Assembly: GCF_045865695.1 (NCBI RefSeq)
Contig: NZ_BAACAP010000223.1
Coordinates: 33,315-97,314 of the forward strand
Direction: 5' to 3'
Length of the DNA stretch: 64,000 nt
DNA from: Scytonema sp045865695
GTDB lineage: Bacteria > Cyanobacteriota > Cyanobacteriia > Cyanobacteriales > Nostocaceae
Shown here: positions 46,801 to 53,851 of the stretch, in pieces
How the letters are laid out: each line of letters starts with the position of its first letter
How positions within the stretch are numbered: the stretch's first letter is position 1
The notes under the pieces: model-generated
What the model was told of the DNA's origin: nothing
Seen by the model: the letters and a program-made list of their open reading frames with translations, nothing else
The model's database searches: none
Translations under genes and position numbers: made by a program

Positions 46801-48780
46801 AATTTGCCGCGTTTGACCCTGCTGCATTCTTAAGCTCATCTTGGCACGGAATTCCTTGCTTTGACGAGTTTTACGGCTTTTTTCAATGGCGTCTTGTCTG
46901 TGCAAAGTCCGTTGAACATGAGCGCGGTGTAGTGCCAAATGTTTATCAGCAGGTAACCGTTGCAAGTTGGTGGGGTTGTTATTGCGCTTGTTGAAATCGA
47001 TATGATGGCAGTGGTCTCCATCTGTGAGCTGATAAATTCCCCTAGAACGATTGTACCAATCTGCCAAAACGTGAGTAAATAACCAAGAATCAGAGCGAGG
47101 GTCCCAAACCATTTCATAACCATCAATGGTAATTCCTGGCTCGCGCTTATCTGATAACTGACGATACAAAGGCATTAGGGAATCATTTGGTGTGAGCAAA
47201 GCAGCTGGCTTATAGCTACCATCGCGCAACATAAAACGGTGATCCGGCGTGCATACAATGGTTTCTCCATTATCCAAAGTCACCTTAATAACTTTGGCAT
47301 TTACCTTTGTTATTCGGGGGTTAACGATCCGTTCTATACCGATAGTGCCGTCATTACGGATGGTATAGCAAAAATGCTCTTTCCCCATCGCTTGCTCAGC
47401 CACAATATCTTTGAAACTGAGAACTCGCCCATCTGCTATTGCTACAAGTGTGTCTCCGTAAAAACACCCACCTGCGCTATCGCCTTCCACGATAAAGATT
47501 TCCGACTCTTTGGGATCTCTAGTACTGCAATCTGCTAATTTTCCAGGTAATGGGGAAGACTCTAGTACCGATTTGCGGCGCACGAGTTCCCGTGCGTGGC
47601 GGGCGGCTTCTGCTGCTTTAAAAGCTTGAATGGCTTTGTCTAAGATGGAATCGGCAATATTGGGGTGAAATTCTAGGTATTCGGTGAGAGCTTCTCCTAC
47701 AAAAGAATCTACAATTCCCCGAACTTCGGTGTTGCCTAATTTGGTTTTGGTTTGTCCTTCAAATTCTGGATCGGGAACTTTGACGGAAATTACACCTGTC
47801 AAACCTTCTCGGACGTGTTCGCCACTGAGGTTGGGTTCGTTTTCTTTGATTTTGTTGCGCTTGCGAGCGATCGCATTTAGAGTACGAGTCAGGACTGCCT
47901 TTAATCCTTCGAGGTGAGTCCCGCCGTCCACCGTCCGAATGTTATTAGCAAAACCGAGAACATTATCGGAATAAGCATCCGTACACCACTGCAAAGCAAC
48001 TTCTACTTGAACGTTATTACGTTCGCCCTGCACGAAAATAATTTCTTCGTGCAATGGCTGCTTGTCGCTGTTCATATAAGCGACGTACTCTCTAATCCCA
48101 CCTTTATATTCGTAAGTTTCTACTTTAGGTTGGTCGCTTTTTAGGAGTTCGAGACGGTTATCTGTAAATGTAATTTTGACGCCTGCATTCAAATAAGCCA
48201 ACTCGCGCAAGCGGCTTGATAAAGTGGTGTAGTCAAACTCAGTGGTAGTCGTAAAAATTTCGCTATCCGGTTTAAAGTTAACAGCAGTTCCCGTGCGATT
48301 CTCCTTGGATGCTTTTGCTGCCAAATCTGTAACAGGAACACCCCGTTCGTAACGTTGGTTATGAACCTTCTTATCTCGCCAAACTGTCACTTCTACCCAT
48401 TCAGACAGGGCGTTTACCACAGAAACACCTACTCCGTGCAAACCTCCAGAAACTTTGTAACCACCACTGCCAAATTTACCACCGGCATGTAGTACAGTTA
48501 ATACAGTTTCTAAAGCTGATTTTCCTGTTTGCGGGTGGATGTCAGTGGGAATACCCCGTCCATCATCCACAACTGTAACTGAACCGTCGGCATTAAGATC
48601 CACCTCCACATGGGTGCAGTAACCCGCCAACGCTTCATCTATGGAGTTGTCCACAACTTCATAAACTAGATGGTGGAGTCCTCGCGGCCCGGTAGTTCCT
48701 ATGTACATACCCGGTCGTTTGCGGACGGGTTCCAGACCTTCCAGAACTTGAATCTGAGCGGCGCTGTAACTGCTCGTCAT
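43885..48780 (-). CDS. gyrB: DNA gyrase subunit B with two inteins
   Basis: 1631 residues from the ATG at 48778-48780 (MTSSYSAAQI), which is preceded by CAGGAGAATTTTC; a longer frame upstream adds 22 unlikely residues. Removing residues 439-873 and 940-1490 leaves 645 residues, a normal cyanobacterial GyrB. The exteins have the GHKL ATPase site (VVDNSIDEALAGY, DDGRGIPTD, GGLHGVGVSVV), EGDSAGG/SAKQGRDRRF and VVVM/TDADVDGAHIRTLLLTFF (Toprim acidic residues). Both insertions interrupt the catalytic Toprim domain, so the enzyme can work only after both are spliced out. The reading frame is open throughout. Confidence 0.97.
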   Translation of the reverse strand: MTSSYSAAQIQVLEGLEPVRKRPGMYIGTTGPRGLHHLVYEVVDNSIDEALAGYCTHVEVDLNADGSVTVVDDGRGIPTDIHPQTGKSALETVLTVLHAGGKFGSGGYKVSGGLHGVGVSVVNALSEWVEVTVWRDKKVHNQRYERGVPVTDLAAKASKENRTGTAVNFKPDSEIFTTTTEFDYTTLSSRLRELAYLNAGVKITFTDNRLELLKSDQPKVETYEYKGGIREYVAYMNSDKQPLHEEIIFVQGERNNVQVEVALQWCTDAYSDNVLGFANNIRTVDGGTHLEGLKAVLTRTLNAIARKRNKIKENEPNLSGEHVREGLTGVISVKVPDPEFEGQTKTKLGNTEVRGIVDSFVGEALTEYLEFHPNIADSILDKAIQAFKAAEAARHARELVRRKSVLESSPLPGKLADCSTRDPKESEIFIVEGDSAGGCFYGDTLVAIADGRVLSFKDIVAEQAMGKEHFCYTIRNDGTIGIERIVNPRITKVNAKVIKVTLDNGETIVCTPDHRFMLRDGSYKPAALLTPNDSLMPLYRQLSDKREPGITIDGYEMVWDPRSDSWLFTHVLADWYNRSRGIYQLTDGDHCHHIDFNKRNNNPTNLQRLPADKHLALHRAHVQRTLHRQDAIEKSRKTRQSKEFRAKMSLRMQQGQTRQILSQQARVQWQDQAYKAYMVSKWREYYNTNDTYRQQNIERLNKAQQDYWSDEANRTSQAERVRNYYANHPQARAANSLLAKQQWQDEELLNWRREKTQEQWTPEFRAKRKAALEQTYYRKTLATLKEIEVEQGKLDLDAYQSYRLQTKDKSLLRFDKFCDRYFNGNQTLATEAVSNYNHRVVSIENLEERVDVYDIEVPYTHNFALASGIFVHNSAKQGRDRRFQAILPLRGKILNIEKTDDSKIYKNTEIQSLITALGLGVKGEEFDASQLRYHRVVVMSVAGDEPTLVMDNTGRTEFVSIGKLIDDCVEGRRSVDQYQVISFDQVTHATRFRPLKAVIRHGHEEPMYKLTTRYNRSVKVTSSHSVFVYEDGKVQLKKGNEIKTGDILVASRRLPRPQDCPTRIDLLDTFYRAELTKGLYVKGEDVRRVAASRVLAKVERSDLLSEPRIAVETKDWQRLIVARQQSGKSQMQVASACGVKQPITISHWERGINKPILSQFLSYLDAINWDDTVVYEQLPSKLDEWLAQDDTSKNARWRKVSCYKPLDEFTSSEVAQLGDDVQLVPQAHGEKVFARYLPITRELMWFLGWYVAEGTLSKHQVSLNLGKKDEQFIPEIKAAVEAVFGETPRQYNDPNSDGIKLYFHSVAAARLLRAWNVAEVAHQKKLPDILFSVSEELQLAFLESYFLGDGTTVGKHLSFTTNSAELKDGLLYLLGQLGIIAANSYHLPSQNLNALIQTRHPYYSITICGKEQIAKCRQIWQRHANAHKLEVLLASPVRKAQDYVHISDDLMGLRVIRAEEIEPVGEYVYDFSVQDDENFVCGTGGLCAHNTDADVDGAHIRTLLLTFFYRYQRALIEQGYVYIACPPLFKVERGKNHRYLYSERELQEHIRSFPENANYTIQRFKGLGEMMPQQLWDTTMDPAQRTLKQVEIEDAAEADRIFTILMGDRVAPRREFIETYGSKLNLTDLDI
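44311..45963 (-). other. GyrB intein 2 (551 aa, LAGLIDADG type with HTH insert)
   Basis: It lies between VVVM and TDADVDG. It starts with Ser (SVAGDEPTLVMD), has a block B-like VTSSHSVFV, and ends CGTGGLCAHN before the +1 Thr, so splicing residues Ser1, His550-Asn551 and Thr+1 are present. The two LAGLIDADG motifs are FLGWYVAEGTLS (about residue 307) and FLESYFLGDGTT (about 402). Between the splicing and endonuclease parts lies an XRE-like helix-turn-helix (LIVARQQSGKSQMQVASACG, near residues 180-216). It is probably a working homing endonuclease intein. Confidence 0.93.
46162..47466 (-). other. GyrB intein 1 (435 aa, HNH type)
   Basis: It lies between EGDSAGG and SAKQGRD. It starts CFYGDTLVAIADGRVLSFKD and ends FALASGIFVHN before the +1 Ser, so Cys1, His434-Asn435 and Ser+1 are present. 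Block B is TPDHRF. The HNH endonuclease centre is GDHCHHIDFNKRNNNPTNLQ at about residues 150-169. The middle has basic, Gln-rich helices (RQQNIERLNKAQQDYW). The start, site and HNH part resemble the known GyrB intein of Synechocystis PCC 6803. Intact motifs suggest it splices and homes. Confidence 0.95.
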
Positions 48781-48949
48781 GAAAATTCTCCTGATTAGTG
48801 GGGGTGAAAAACTCGCCCAAAGGCGAAAAATAGAAAAACACTCCAAAATTGTAGCACAAAAGCCTTAATGGCGACTGTAGAGTGACCTGAAGACAAATTT
48901 AATATGGGGATGTACCCTATTGTCTTTAGTTATTTGTCATTTGTCCTTG

Positions 48950-49010
48950 GTGGAGGTACAAATAACAAATGACAAATGACCAATGACCAATGACCAATGA
49001 CCAATGACCA
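48950..49010. repeat. Heptamer tandem repeat (caatgac) containing the miaA start
   Basis: Units CAATGAC repeat head to tail at about 48980-49010 (ACCAATGACCAATGACCAAT), with related ACAAATG units before. The period of 7 moves ATG codons through all frames; only the last one (49004) is in frame with miaA. No ribosome-binding site is visible. Confidence 0.85.
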
Positions 49011-49924
49011 AATTAATTGTGATTTGTGGCGCAACAGCAACAGGTAAGTCAGGGTTAGCATTAGCTTTGGCGTTGCGGCTAGGTACTATCATTCTCAGTG
49101 CCGATTCCCGTCAGGTCTATAGGGAGTTTGATATTGGTACAGCTAAGCCTACAACAGATGAACAAAAGTTGATACCTCATTACTTAATCGATATCTGCAA
49201 CCCCACAGATACTCTGACAGTTGCTGACTATCAAGAACAAGCACAAGCACTTATTTCTAGATACGGGGATACGGGAAGTCAAGATGCATCTTCCCTCACT
49301 CCACCTCTCCTCTTGGTTGGTGGTACAGGACTATACATTAAATCAATAACGCGGGGAATGAAAATTCCGAGAGTAGCACCCCATCAAGAATTGCGATCGC
49401 AACTCGCATCGTTAGGTCAAAGGCAATTGTACGCCATGTTGCAACAAATTGACCCGATTGCCACAGAAAAAATTCACCCTAACGATCCAGTGCGAACTTT
49501 AAGAGCATTAGAAGTATTTTACGTGACTGGTCGTCCAATTTCCGAGCACCAAGGAGAAAACCCTCCAGATTATCCGATTCTGCAAATTGGTTTAGACTGC
49601 GATCCCGCACACCTGAGAAACCGCATTGCACAACGTACCGAAAAAATGATTGCAGATGGTTTGGTAGCTGAAGTGGAGTTTCTTTGTCAAAAGTACGGTA
49701 CAGATCTAGCTTTACTCAATACTTTGGGATATCAAGAGATAAAGCAATATTTAGTCGGAGAAATTTCTTTAGAGAAAGCTAAAGAATTGACTGTTTTGCA
49801 CACGCGACAATTTGCCAAACGTCAACGAACTTGGTTTAGAGCATATCCTGAAATTGAATGGTTTGATGCTGAGAGTCCTAATTTATTAGAAGATGTTTGG
49901 CAACGAGTAAACAGTGAACAGTGA
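49004..49924 (+). CDS. miaA: tRNA dimethylallyltransferase
   Basis: 306 residues, usual length. The P-loop GATATGKSGLALALA lies at residues 9-23, followed by LSADSRQVYREFDIGTAKPT, the family motif binding DMAPP and tRNA. LLVGGTGLYIKSITRGM and the C-terminal LNTLGYQEIKQYLVGEI also match. It adds dimethylallyl to A37 of tRNAs reading UNN codons. The start codon sits in a heptamer repeat and the stop is followed by more AGTGACC repeats (49912-49945), so both ends border repeats. Confidence 0.96.
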   Translation: MTKLIVICGATATGKSGLALALALRLGTIILSADSRQVYREFDIGTAKPTTDEQKLIPHYLIDICNPTDTLTVADYQEQAQALISRYGDTGSQDASSLTPPLLLVGGTGLYIKSITRGMKIPRVAPHQELRSQLASLGQRQLYAMLQQIDPIATEKIHPNDPVRTLRALEVFYVTGRPISEHQGENPPDYPILQIGLDCDPAHLRNRIAQRTEKMIADGLVAEVEFLCQKYGTDLALLNTLGYQEIKQYLVGEISLEKAKELTVLHTRQFAKRQRTWFRAYPEIEWFDAESPNLLEDVWQRVNSEQ

Positions 49925-49974
49925 ACAGTGACCAGTGACCAGTGACCAAATGTGATTTGTTCATACTGACTTAC

Positions 49975-50247
49975 TTATCTCTTTATTAAAGTGAATAGCG
50001 AATAGCCACAGACTGCCAAGATAAAAAGTATGGTAGTGGGAAAAATGACAACATCTCTCACAATAAATAAAATCCAATCTTTCCTTAATTCCTGTTTCGC
50101 CTTAAGTTCTCGCAACTTCTGCTCAAGCACTGCATCGTCAGAAGATGATAAATTTAGAGAACCTCTAGCAACAAATTTCTCCGCTATTGATGCTAAATTT
50201 AGCGATTTACCTGTAATTAAATTATCTATATCGTTAGGATTTTGCAT
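49975..50247 (-). CDS. Small protein with one C-terminal membrane helix
   Basis: 90 residues. The N-terminal half is polar and helical (SDDAVLEQKLRELKAKQELR, a likely short coiled coil). The end WILFIVRDVVIFPTTILFIL leads into AVCGYSLFTLIKR, which makes one or two membrane segments. No family was recognised. It is the last of a leftward run with RHH-type genes on its right, 26 bp after the stop of the next gene. Confidence 0.6.
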   Translation of the reverse strand: MQNPNDIDNLITGKSLNLASIAEKFVARGSLNLSSSDDAVLEQKLRELKAKQELRKDWILFIVRDVVIFPTTILFILAVCGYSLFTLIKR

Positions 50248-50273
50248 ATTCTAAAAATCATTTATATATTATT

Positions 50274-50495
50274 TTAAGGAATCATAATCTCAGTAGTCAA
50301 ATCTTGATTTGTTTCTACAATTCCGAATTTCTTACCATTTTCTTTAGCTATTATTGCAATTTGCATCAAAGCTATTGCTTGACGCAAAACATCACTTTTT
50401 GTTCCACCTATTTTTTGTGCTAGTTTCTCTAATGTCTCATGAACTTCAGGAGAAACATCTAGATTAAAGCGAATCATTTCTTTTTTATCAGTCAT
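50274..50495 (-). CDS. Ribbon-helix-helix (CopG-like) protein
   Basis: 73 residues. The N-terminal MIRFNLDVSPEVHETLEKLA followed by QKIGGTKSDVLRQAIALMQI is a ribbon-helix-helix fold: one beta strand, two helices. Such proteins are often antitoxins or small repressors. It is closely similar to the N-terminal half of the protein at 50645-51004 (shared KIGGTKSDVLRQ), so it is a duplicate without the toxin-binding tail. No toxin partner is adjacent. Confidence 0.75.
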   Translation of the reverse strand: MTDKKEMIRFNLDVSPEVHETLEKLAQKIGGTKSDVLRQAIALMQIAIIAKENGKKFGIVETNQDLTTEIMIP

Positions 50496-50505
50496 AATCT
50501 TATCT

Positions 50506-50644
50506 TTATGCTAGAAACCAGTTTTCCAAATGTAATTGAGTTATGCGATCGTAATGACGAGTATTATTGGTAACCGATTGAATCTTTGTTCTGACCGAGA
50601 CTCGATTGGTTAGCCAAGAGATACAAGTATCAGTATCAAGTAAA
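50506..50644 (-). pseudogene. VapC-type PIN toxin, internally deleted
   Basis: The frame reads LLDTDTCISWLTNRVSVRTK and then, after SV, TNNTRHYDRITQLHLENWF to the stop at 50506. The first piece is the PIN-domain start with the catalytic Asp; the second is the PIN C-terminus (NTRHF-like motif). About 85 residues between them, including other acidic residues, are missing. It lies directly after the antitoxin-like gene. The deletion removes toxicity. Confidence 0.8.
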
Positions 50645-51004
50645 TCACAAATGATAATCCCTGTTAGAGGTACTACGACTCTCATAGATATCTTTGACAA
50701 TTTCCTCTGGTGTGCGATCGTCTTCCCAAGCACCAAAACTTTCCATAAACATTTCTAGTGGATGATTTTTTTGTTCGTCTTCTAATGGAATTCCTCTTTC
50801 AGAAGTGGTAGATTGATTGGATTCAGTAATACCTAATTTCTGAGATGGTTCCTTAGCTTTTGCCATCATTTGCATTAAAGTAATTCCTTGACGCAAAACA
50901 TCACTTTTCGTTCCACCAATCTTTTGAGCAACCTCTTCTAACACCTGGTTCAGTTCAGGAGATAAATCTAGGTTTAAATGCACTATTTCTTGAGCATTCG
51001 TCAT
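50645..51004 (-). CDS. Antitoxin-like protein: RHH domain plus VapB-like tail
   Basis: 119 residues. Residues 1-50 form a ribbon-helix-helix (VHLNLDLSPELNQVLEEVAQ, KIGGTKSDVLRQGITLMQ). The C-terminus FGAWEDDRTPEEIVKDIYES followed by RSTSNRD is the VapB segment that wraps VapC toxins. The two parts are joined by a polar linker. It appears to be intact, whereas its toxin gene is deleted, so it is an orphan antitoxin. Overlap with the toxin remnant is a few bases. Confidence 0.78.
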   Translation of the reverse strand: MTNAQEIVHLNLDLSPELNQVLEEVAQKIGGTKSDVLRQGITLMQMMAKAKEPSQKLGITESNQSTTSERGIPLEDEQKNHPLEMFMESFGAWEDDRTPEEIVKDIYESRSTSNRDYHL

Positions 51005-51074
51005 GGCTACATTTTTATAAGAAATCTTTCAAAGATTATAGCTTCTGACTGGTGGCAAATTACGTAAGCCACAC

Positions 51075-51299
51075 CTATACTATAATTTCTCTAATAAAGG
51101 TTTGAGATTCTTTTGGAACATAAGACTTACCTTGCTTATCTTGAACGTAAAGATATCCCTTAATAGCATCCTTGATATTTTCAATCGACTCATCTAAAGT
51201 CTTACCTTGACTTACACAACCAGGAAGTTCGAGAACTTCGGCAATGTACCCTTCATATTCAGAATCCAATGTAAAAATTACCTTAAATTTTATAAACAA
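51075..51299 (-). CDS. HicB-like antitoxin family protein
   Basis: 74 residues with the HicB partial RNase H-like fold: FKVIFTLDSEYEGYIAEVLE, LPGCVSQGKTLDESIENIKD, AIKGYLYVQD. HicB proteins usually pair with the mRNA interferase HicA. No hicA is seen on either side, so it is either an orphan or acts alone. It is on the same strand as the nearby VapB-like gene, 70 bp away. Confidence 0.8.
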   Translation of the reverse strand: MFIKFKVIFTLDSEYEGYIAEVLELPGCVSQGKTLDESIENIKDAIKGYLYVQDKQGKSYVPKESQTFIREIIV

Positions 51300-51603
51300 T
51301 TTTTACCAATGTGAAAACAAGGATACGACACAGAGCTTTACTTTCAGGCTTAACGACGTTTTTTTTGTTCTGCTACCAAGACAACCCTATTTAGCGTGAG
51401 CGTCAGCAGTGTCTTGCTATCCTACCGAATAAGCTCAGATGAGGCAAGAGAGCGCATGACTAAAGGGGTAATGGTCACAGTGTGCTGAAATAGCTCTATT
51501 GTGCACATCCCAGACCTCAACACCCTGCCGCACCGCGCTTTTTTCCTTGCCTCTTGCGGTTTATTAAAAAAATTAAGTTGAATTTATAAAGATTGTAACA
51601 GAT

Positions 51604-52083
51604 ATGTCTTATTTTAAGAAGAATATAATTTATAATTTATTTAGTGTGAGGTGTGAAAAATTGGCTCCTACTCCCTCTCCTAGTCCTACTGCAGCTGAGA
51701 TTACTAAGCGTAAAATTATAAAATGGCTATTTTTTAATATACTTTTTGCTCTAATACCTTTAATATATAGAATTATAAGATTGTGTCTTTTTAACTCTTG
51801 TGCAAATCCTTTAAATCTTTTGTATCAGCAAGGAGAATTATTACTTTTATCAACAGCAGTTTTTGCTGAAGCAATAGGAGAATTGACTAACACGGAGCCT
51901 AGAAATAAAAATGGTGCTTTAATACTCATGGGCATTAGTTTTTTAGCTATTATATTAAATACTAATATGTTCTTAGACTTGAAAAATTTTAAGAATGTAA
52001 ATTTAGTAGCTATTTGGTCTATTGTCATTTATGCAACTTCAATATTTGTCGGGTTGACTAGTAAAATAATTGGAAAAGATTAG
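51604..52083 (+). CDS. Membrane protein with Pro/Ser linker, unknown family (a)
   Basis: 159 residues. The N-terminal part ends in a PTPSPSPTAAE linker. Four hydrophobic segments follow: WLFFNILFALIPLIYRIIRL, LLYQQGELLLLSTAVFAEAI, GALILMGISFLAIILNTNMF and LVAIWSIVIYATSIFVGLTS. Low G+C compared with its neighbours suggests transfer. It is followed 60 bp later on the same strand by a second small membrane protein with the same kind of Pro/Ser linker. Function unknown. Confidence 0.6.
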   Translation: MSYFKKNIIYNLFSVRCEKLAPTPSPSPTAAEITKRKIIKWLFFNILFALIPLIYRIIRLCLFNSCANPLNLLYQQGELLLLSTAVFAEAIGELTNTEPRNKNGALILMGISFLAIILNTNMFLDLKNFKNVNLVAIWSIVIYATSIFVGLTSKIIGKD

Positions 52084-52143
52084 ACAATTTATAAATATGG
52101 ATTAGATTTTTGTTTATAAACAATAGTGAAAAAGGAAATTTTT

Positions 52144-52389
52144 ATGCTTAAAGTATCGTATTTTTCATTTTTCTTGCAAGTCCAGAATCAACAACAATCT
52201 TCTCTAATTGAAGTAAAACCTTCCCCTTCTCCTCCTCCAGATTCTTCCTCAACAATGAATTACATTCAAAATTTTTATATTATTTTATTGTTTGTTCTCC
52301 CTATAATATCTATTACATACTTTTCTATTTATCTTAAAGAATTAATCAAGAAATTGAGTGAGTCAGGGCAGAAAAATAGAAATATGTGA
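52144..52389 (+). CDS. Membrane protein with Pro/Ser linker, unknown family (b)
   Basis: 81 residues from the ATG at 52144, preceded by AAAAAGGAAATTTTT; a GTG at 52126 would place that site inside the gene. The N-terminus LKVSYFSFFLQVQNQQQSS precedes the linker VKPSPSPPPDSSS. One membrane helix follows (FYIILLFVLPIISITYFSIY) and a basic cytoplasmic end. The shared linker and close spacing suggest that it works together with the protein at 51604-52083. Confidence 0.55.
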   Translation: MLKVSYFSFFLQVQNQQQSSLIEVKPSPSPPPDSSSTMNYIQNFYIILLFVLPIISITYFSIYLKELIKKLSESGQKNRNM

Positions 52390-52842
52390 AGATAGATAAG
52401 GTTTGTTATATATGATTGGTATCAGTCATAATTTCATCCTTATGGTACAAACTACTTTTATCATTATACTTGAGTAATGCGATCGTCATGACGAGTATTG
52501 TTGGTAAATACTCAGGGCAAGCAAGCGCATCTATTTTTATATCTAAGTATAGATTCTTTCAGAAAATATATACAAACAAGTGAAGGAAATTTAAGTATTA
52601 AATATTTTCAATAGTACAATAAGGACGCAAAGCATCTACCTTATTAGGTGCAGTCTCATGGCATCTAGTTTTAAATTTCTACATTTTACTACTAAAAGCT
52701 CAATTCAACTAGTCAAGCCATTGTCTTCTCCTTACTAGCTGTGTCTAGTCTAAGCTTATTTAGAAGCTACATTAGCTTATTAAATTATTCCAGCCACTTT
52801 TCCTGAAACTATTTACAAGTACGTTTTGTGGAAAAACTAATC
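52390..52842. other. Intergenic region with a second vapC C-terminal scar
   Basis: On the minus strand, 52464-52505 reads NNTRHDDRITQV and a stop, nearly the same as the vapC end at 50506 (NNTRHYDRITQL). The surrounding ~40 bp (TGCGATCGTCATGACGAGTA) match 50540-50580. The rest of this gap has no recognised feature. Confidence 0.65.
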
Positions 52843-53298
52843 CTACAAATGAACTATTTCCATATCCTTTACTATGTCAGCTATCATCTCTGCTACAATT
52901 CTTCTATGGCATTTTTCTGCTGTCTTCTCAGAACATAGTAAGCAGATACTTGTACTGCGTAAGAGAGATTGATTTACGTTTATCTGTTCTAAGATGTTTC
53001 TACTTTTTAGAAGGCTTTGATACGAACACTCATAATCTTTCCAGTTTGCTGTAGCATGATACTTATCTCGTATATCTTTAGTTGGTGCAAAGTGTGTCCA
53101 ATGCTCATATTTAATTCCTAAAAGGCTTAAAAAGTACTCTAAATCCTTTTTTTTTGTGAACCCTGCTAGTTGACTAGTGTTATTAAGTCGAACATCGGCT
53201 AATAAATCTACCTTTTTCTTTCTTAAAGACTCGAAAAAATCTTCTGCAGTTTTTTTTGTGAACCCGATGGTGTATAGAATTCCCATATTTTTTATCAA
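52843..53298 (-). CDS. DUF488 family protein (second of a pair)
   Basis: 151 residues. DUF488 marks are ILYTIGFTKKTAEDFFESLR, DLLADVRLNNTSQLAGF, and the Cys/His end LLCSEKTAEKCHRRIVAEMI. The start overlaps the stop of the preceding DUF488 gene by 4 bp (ATGA at 53295-53298), so the two are translated together. The biochemical activity of DUF488 is not known; the conserved C-S-E and C-H-R residues look like an active or metal site. Confidence 0.88.
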   Translation of the reverse strand: MIKNMGILYTIGFTKKTAEDFFESLRKKKVDLLADVRLNNTSQLAGFTKKKDLEYFLSLLGIKYEHWTHFAPTKDIRDKYHATANWKDYECSYQSLLKSRNILEQINVNQSLLRSTSICLLCSEKTAEKCHRRIVAEMIADIVKDMEIVHL

Positions 53299-53840
53299 AA
53301 TAATGATGGTTGAAAGTAGGTTTCAATTAAGGATGCATTCTCTAGTTTTCCACTAGCCCGAATATGAATAATGTGTATATTATCTATTGAAGTAGAATCA
53401 AAATTTTTATGAAGTAAACTATGTGCAATAATCTTATGTCGATGGCATCGACGAGGATCTTCTTCGCTGCACATTAAGACCGTAGGTTTAGATATCGCTA
53501 CATACATCAGTTCTAGCAATGCTTCATTATACCGAATATCAGTATCATACTTCTCATCTTGCCTGAAACCCATAGAAGTTTTTAAGTCATTCCTCCGACC
53601 TCCTAAAGTCTCTCCCATCCAAATATAGTCGATTTTATTAATTGATAATTCTGACAATAAATTTTCCTTGTCAAAACTTTTGTAATATTTACTGTAGGGT
53701 GTACTTCTTACATCAACAACACACGAAATATTGTTGTTTTTTAATAAAGCAATGAAATTGCTAATGCTATGATTAGAATAACCAATAGTAAACAAAGTTA
53801 ATTTATCTTTATTGGCAACTAAATATTCATTATTTTCCAT
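53295..53840 (-). CDS. DUF488 family protein (first of a pair)
   Basis: 181 residues. Marks: LFTIGYSNHSISNFIALLKN, CVVDVRSTPYSKY, WMGETLGGRRND, and LMCSEEDPRRCHRHKIIAHS. It is clearly a homologue of the next gene but not a recent copy. It lies 11 bp after the dual-OB gene and overlaps the second DUF488 gene. Dual-OB and DUF488 genes are known to be neighbours in many bacteria, which supports a joint nucleic-acid-related role. Confidence 0.9.
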   Translation of the reverse strand: MENNEYLVANKDKLTLFTIGYSNHSISNFIALLKNNNISCVVDVRSTPYSKYYKSFDKENLLSELSINKIDYIWMGETLGGRRNDLKTSMGFRQDEKYDTDIRYNEALLELMYVAISKPTVLMCSEEDPRRCHRHKIIAHSLLHKNFDSTSIDNIHIIHIRASGKLENASLIETYFQPSLF

Positions 53841-53851
53841 AACTCATGCTC

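Noticed and set aside
48781..48846. Longer gyrB start adding 22 residues
   Set aside because: No ribosome-binding site there, the added residues do not resemble GyrB, and CAGGAGAATTTTC directly precedes the ATG at 48778-48780.
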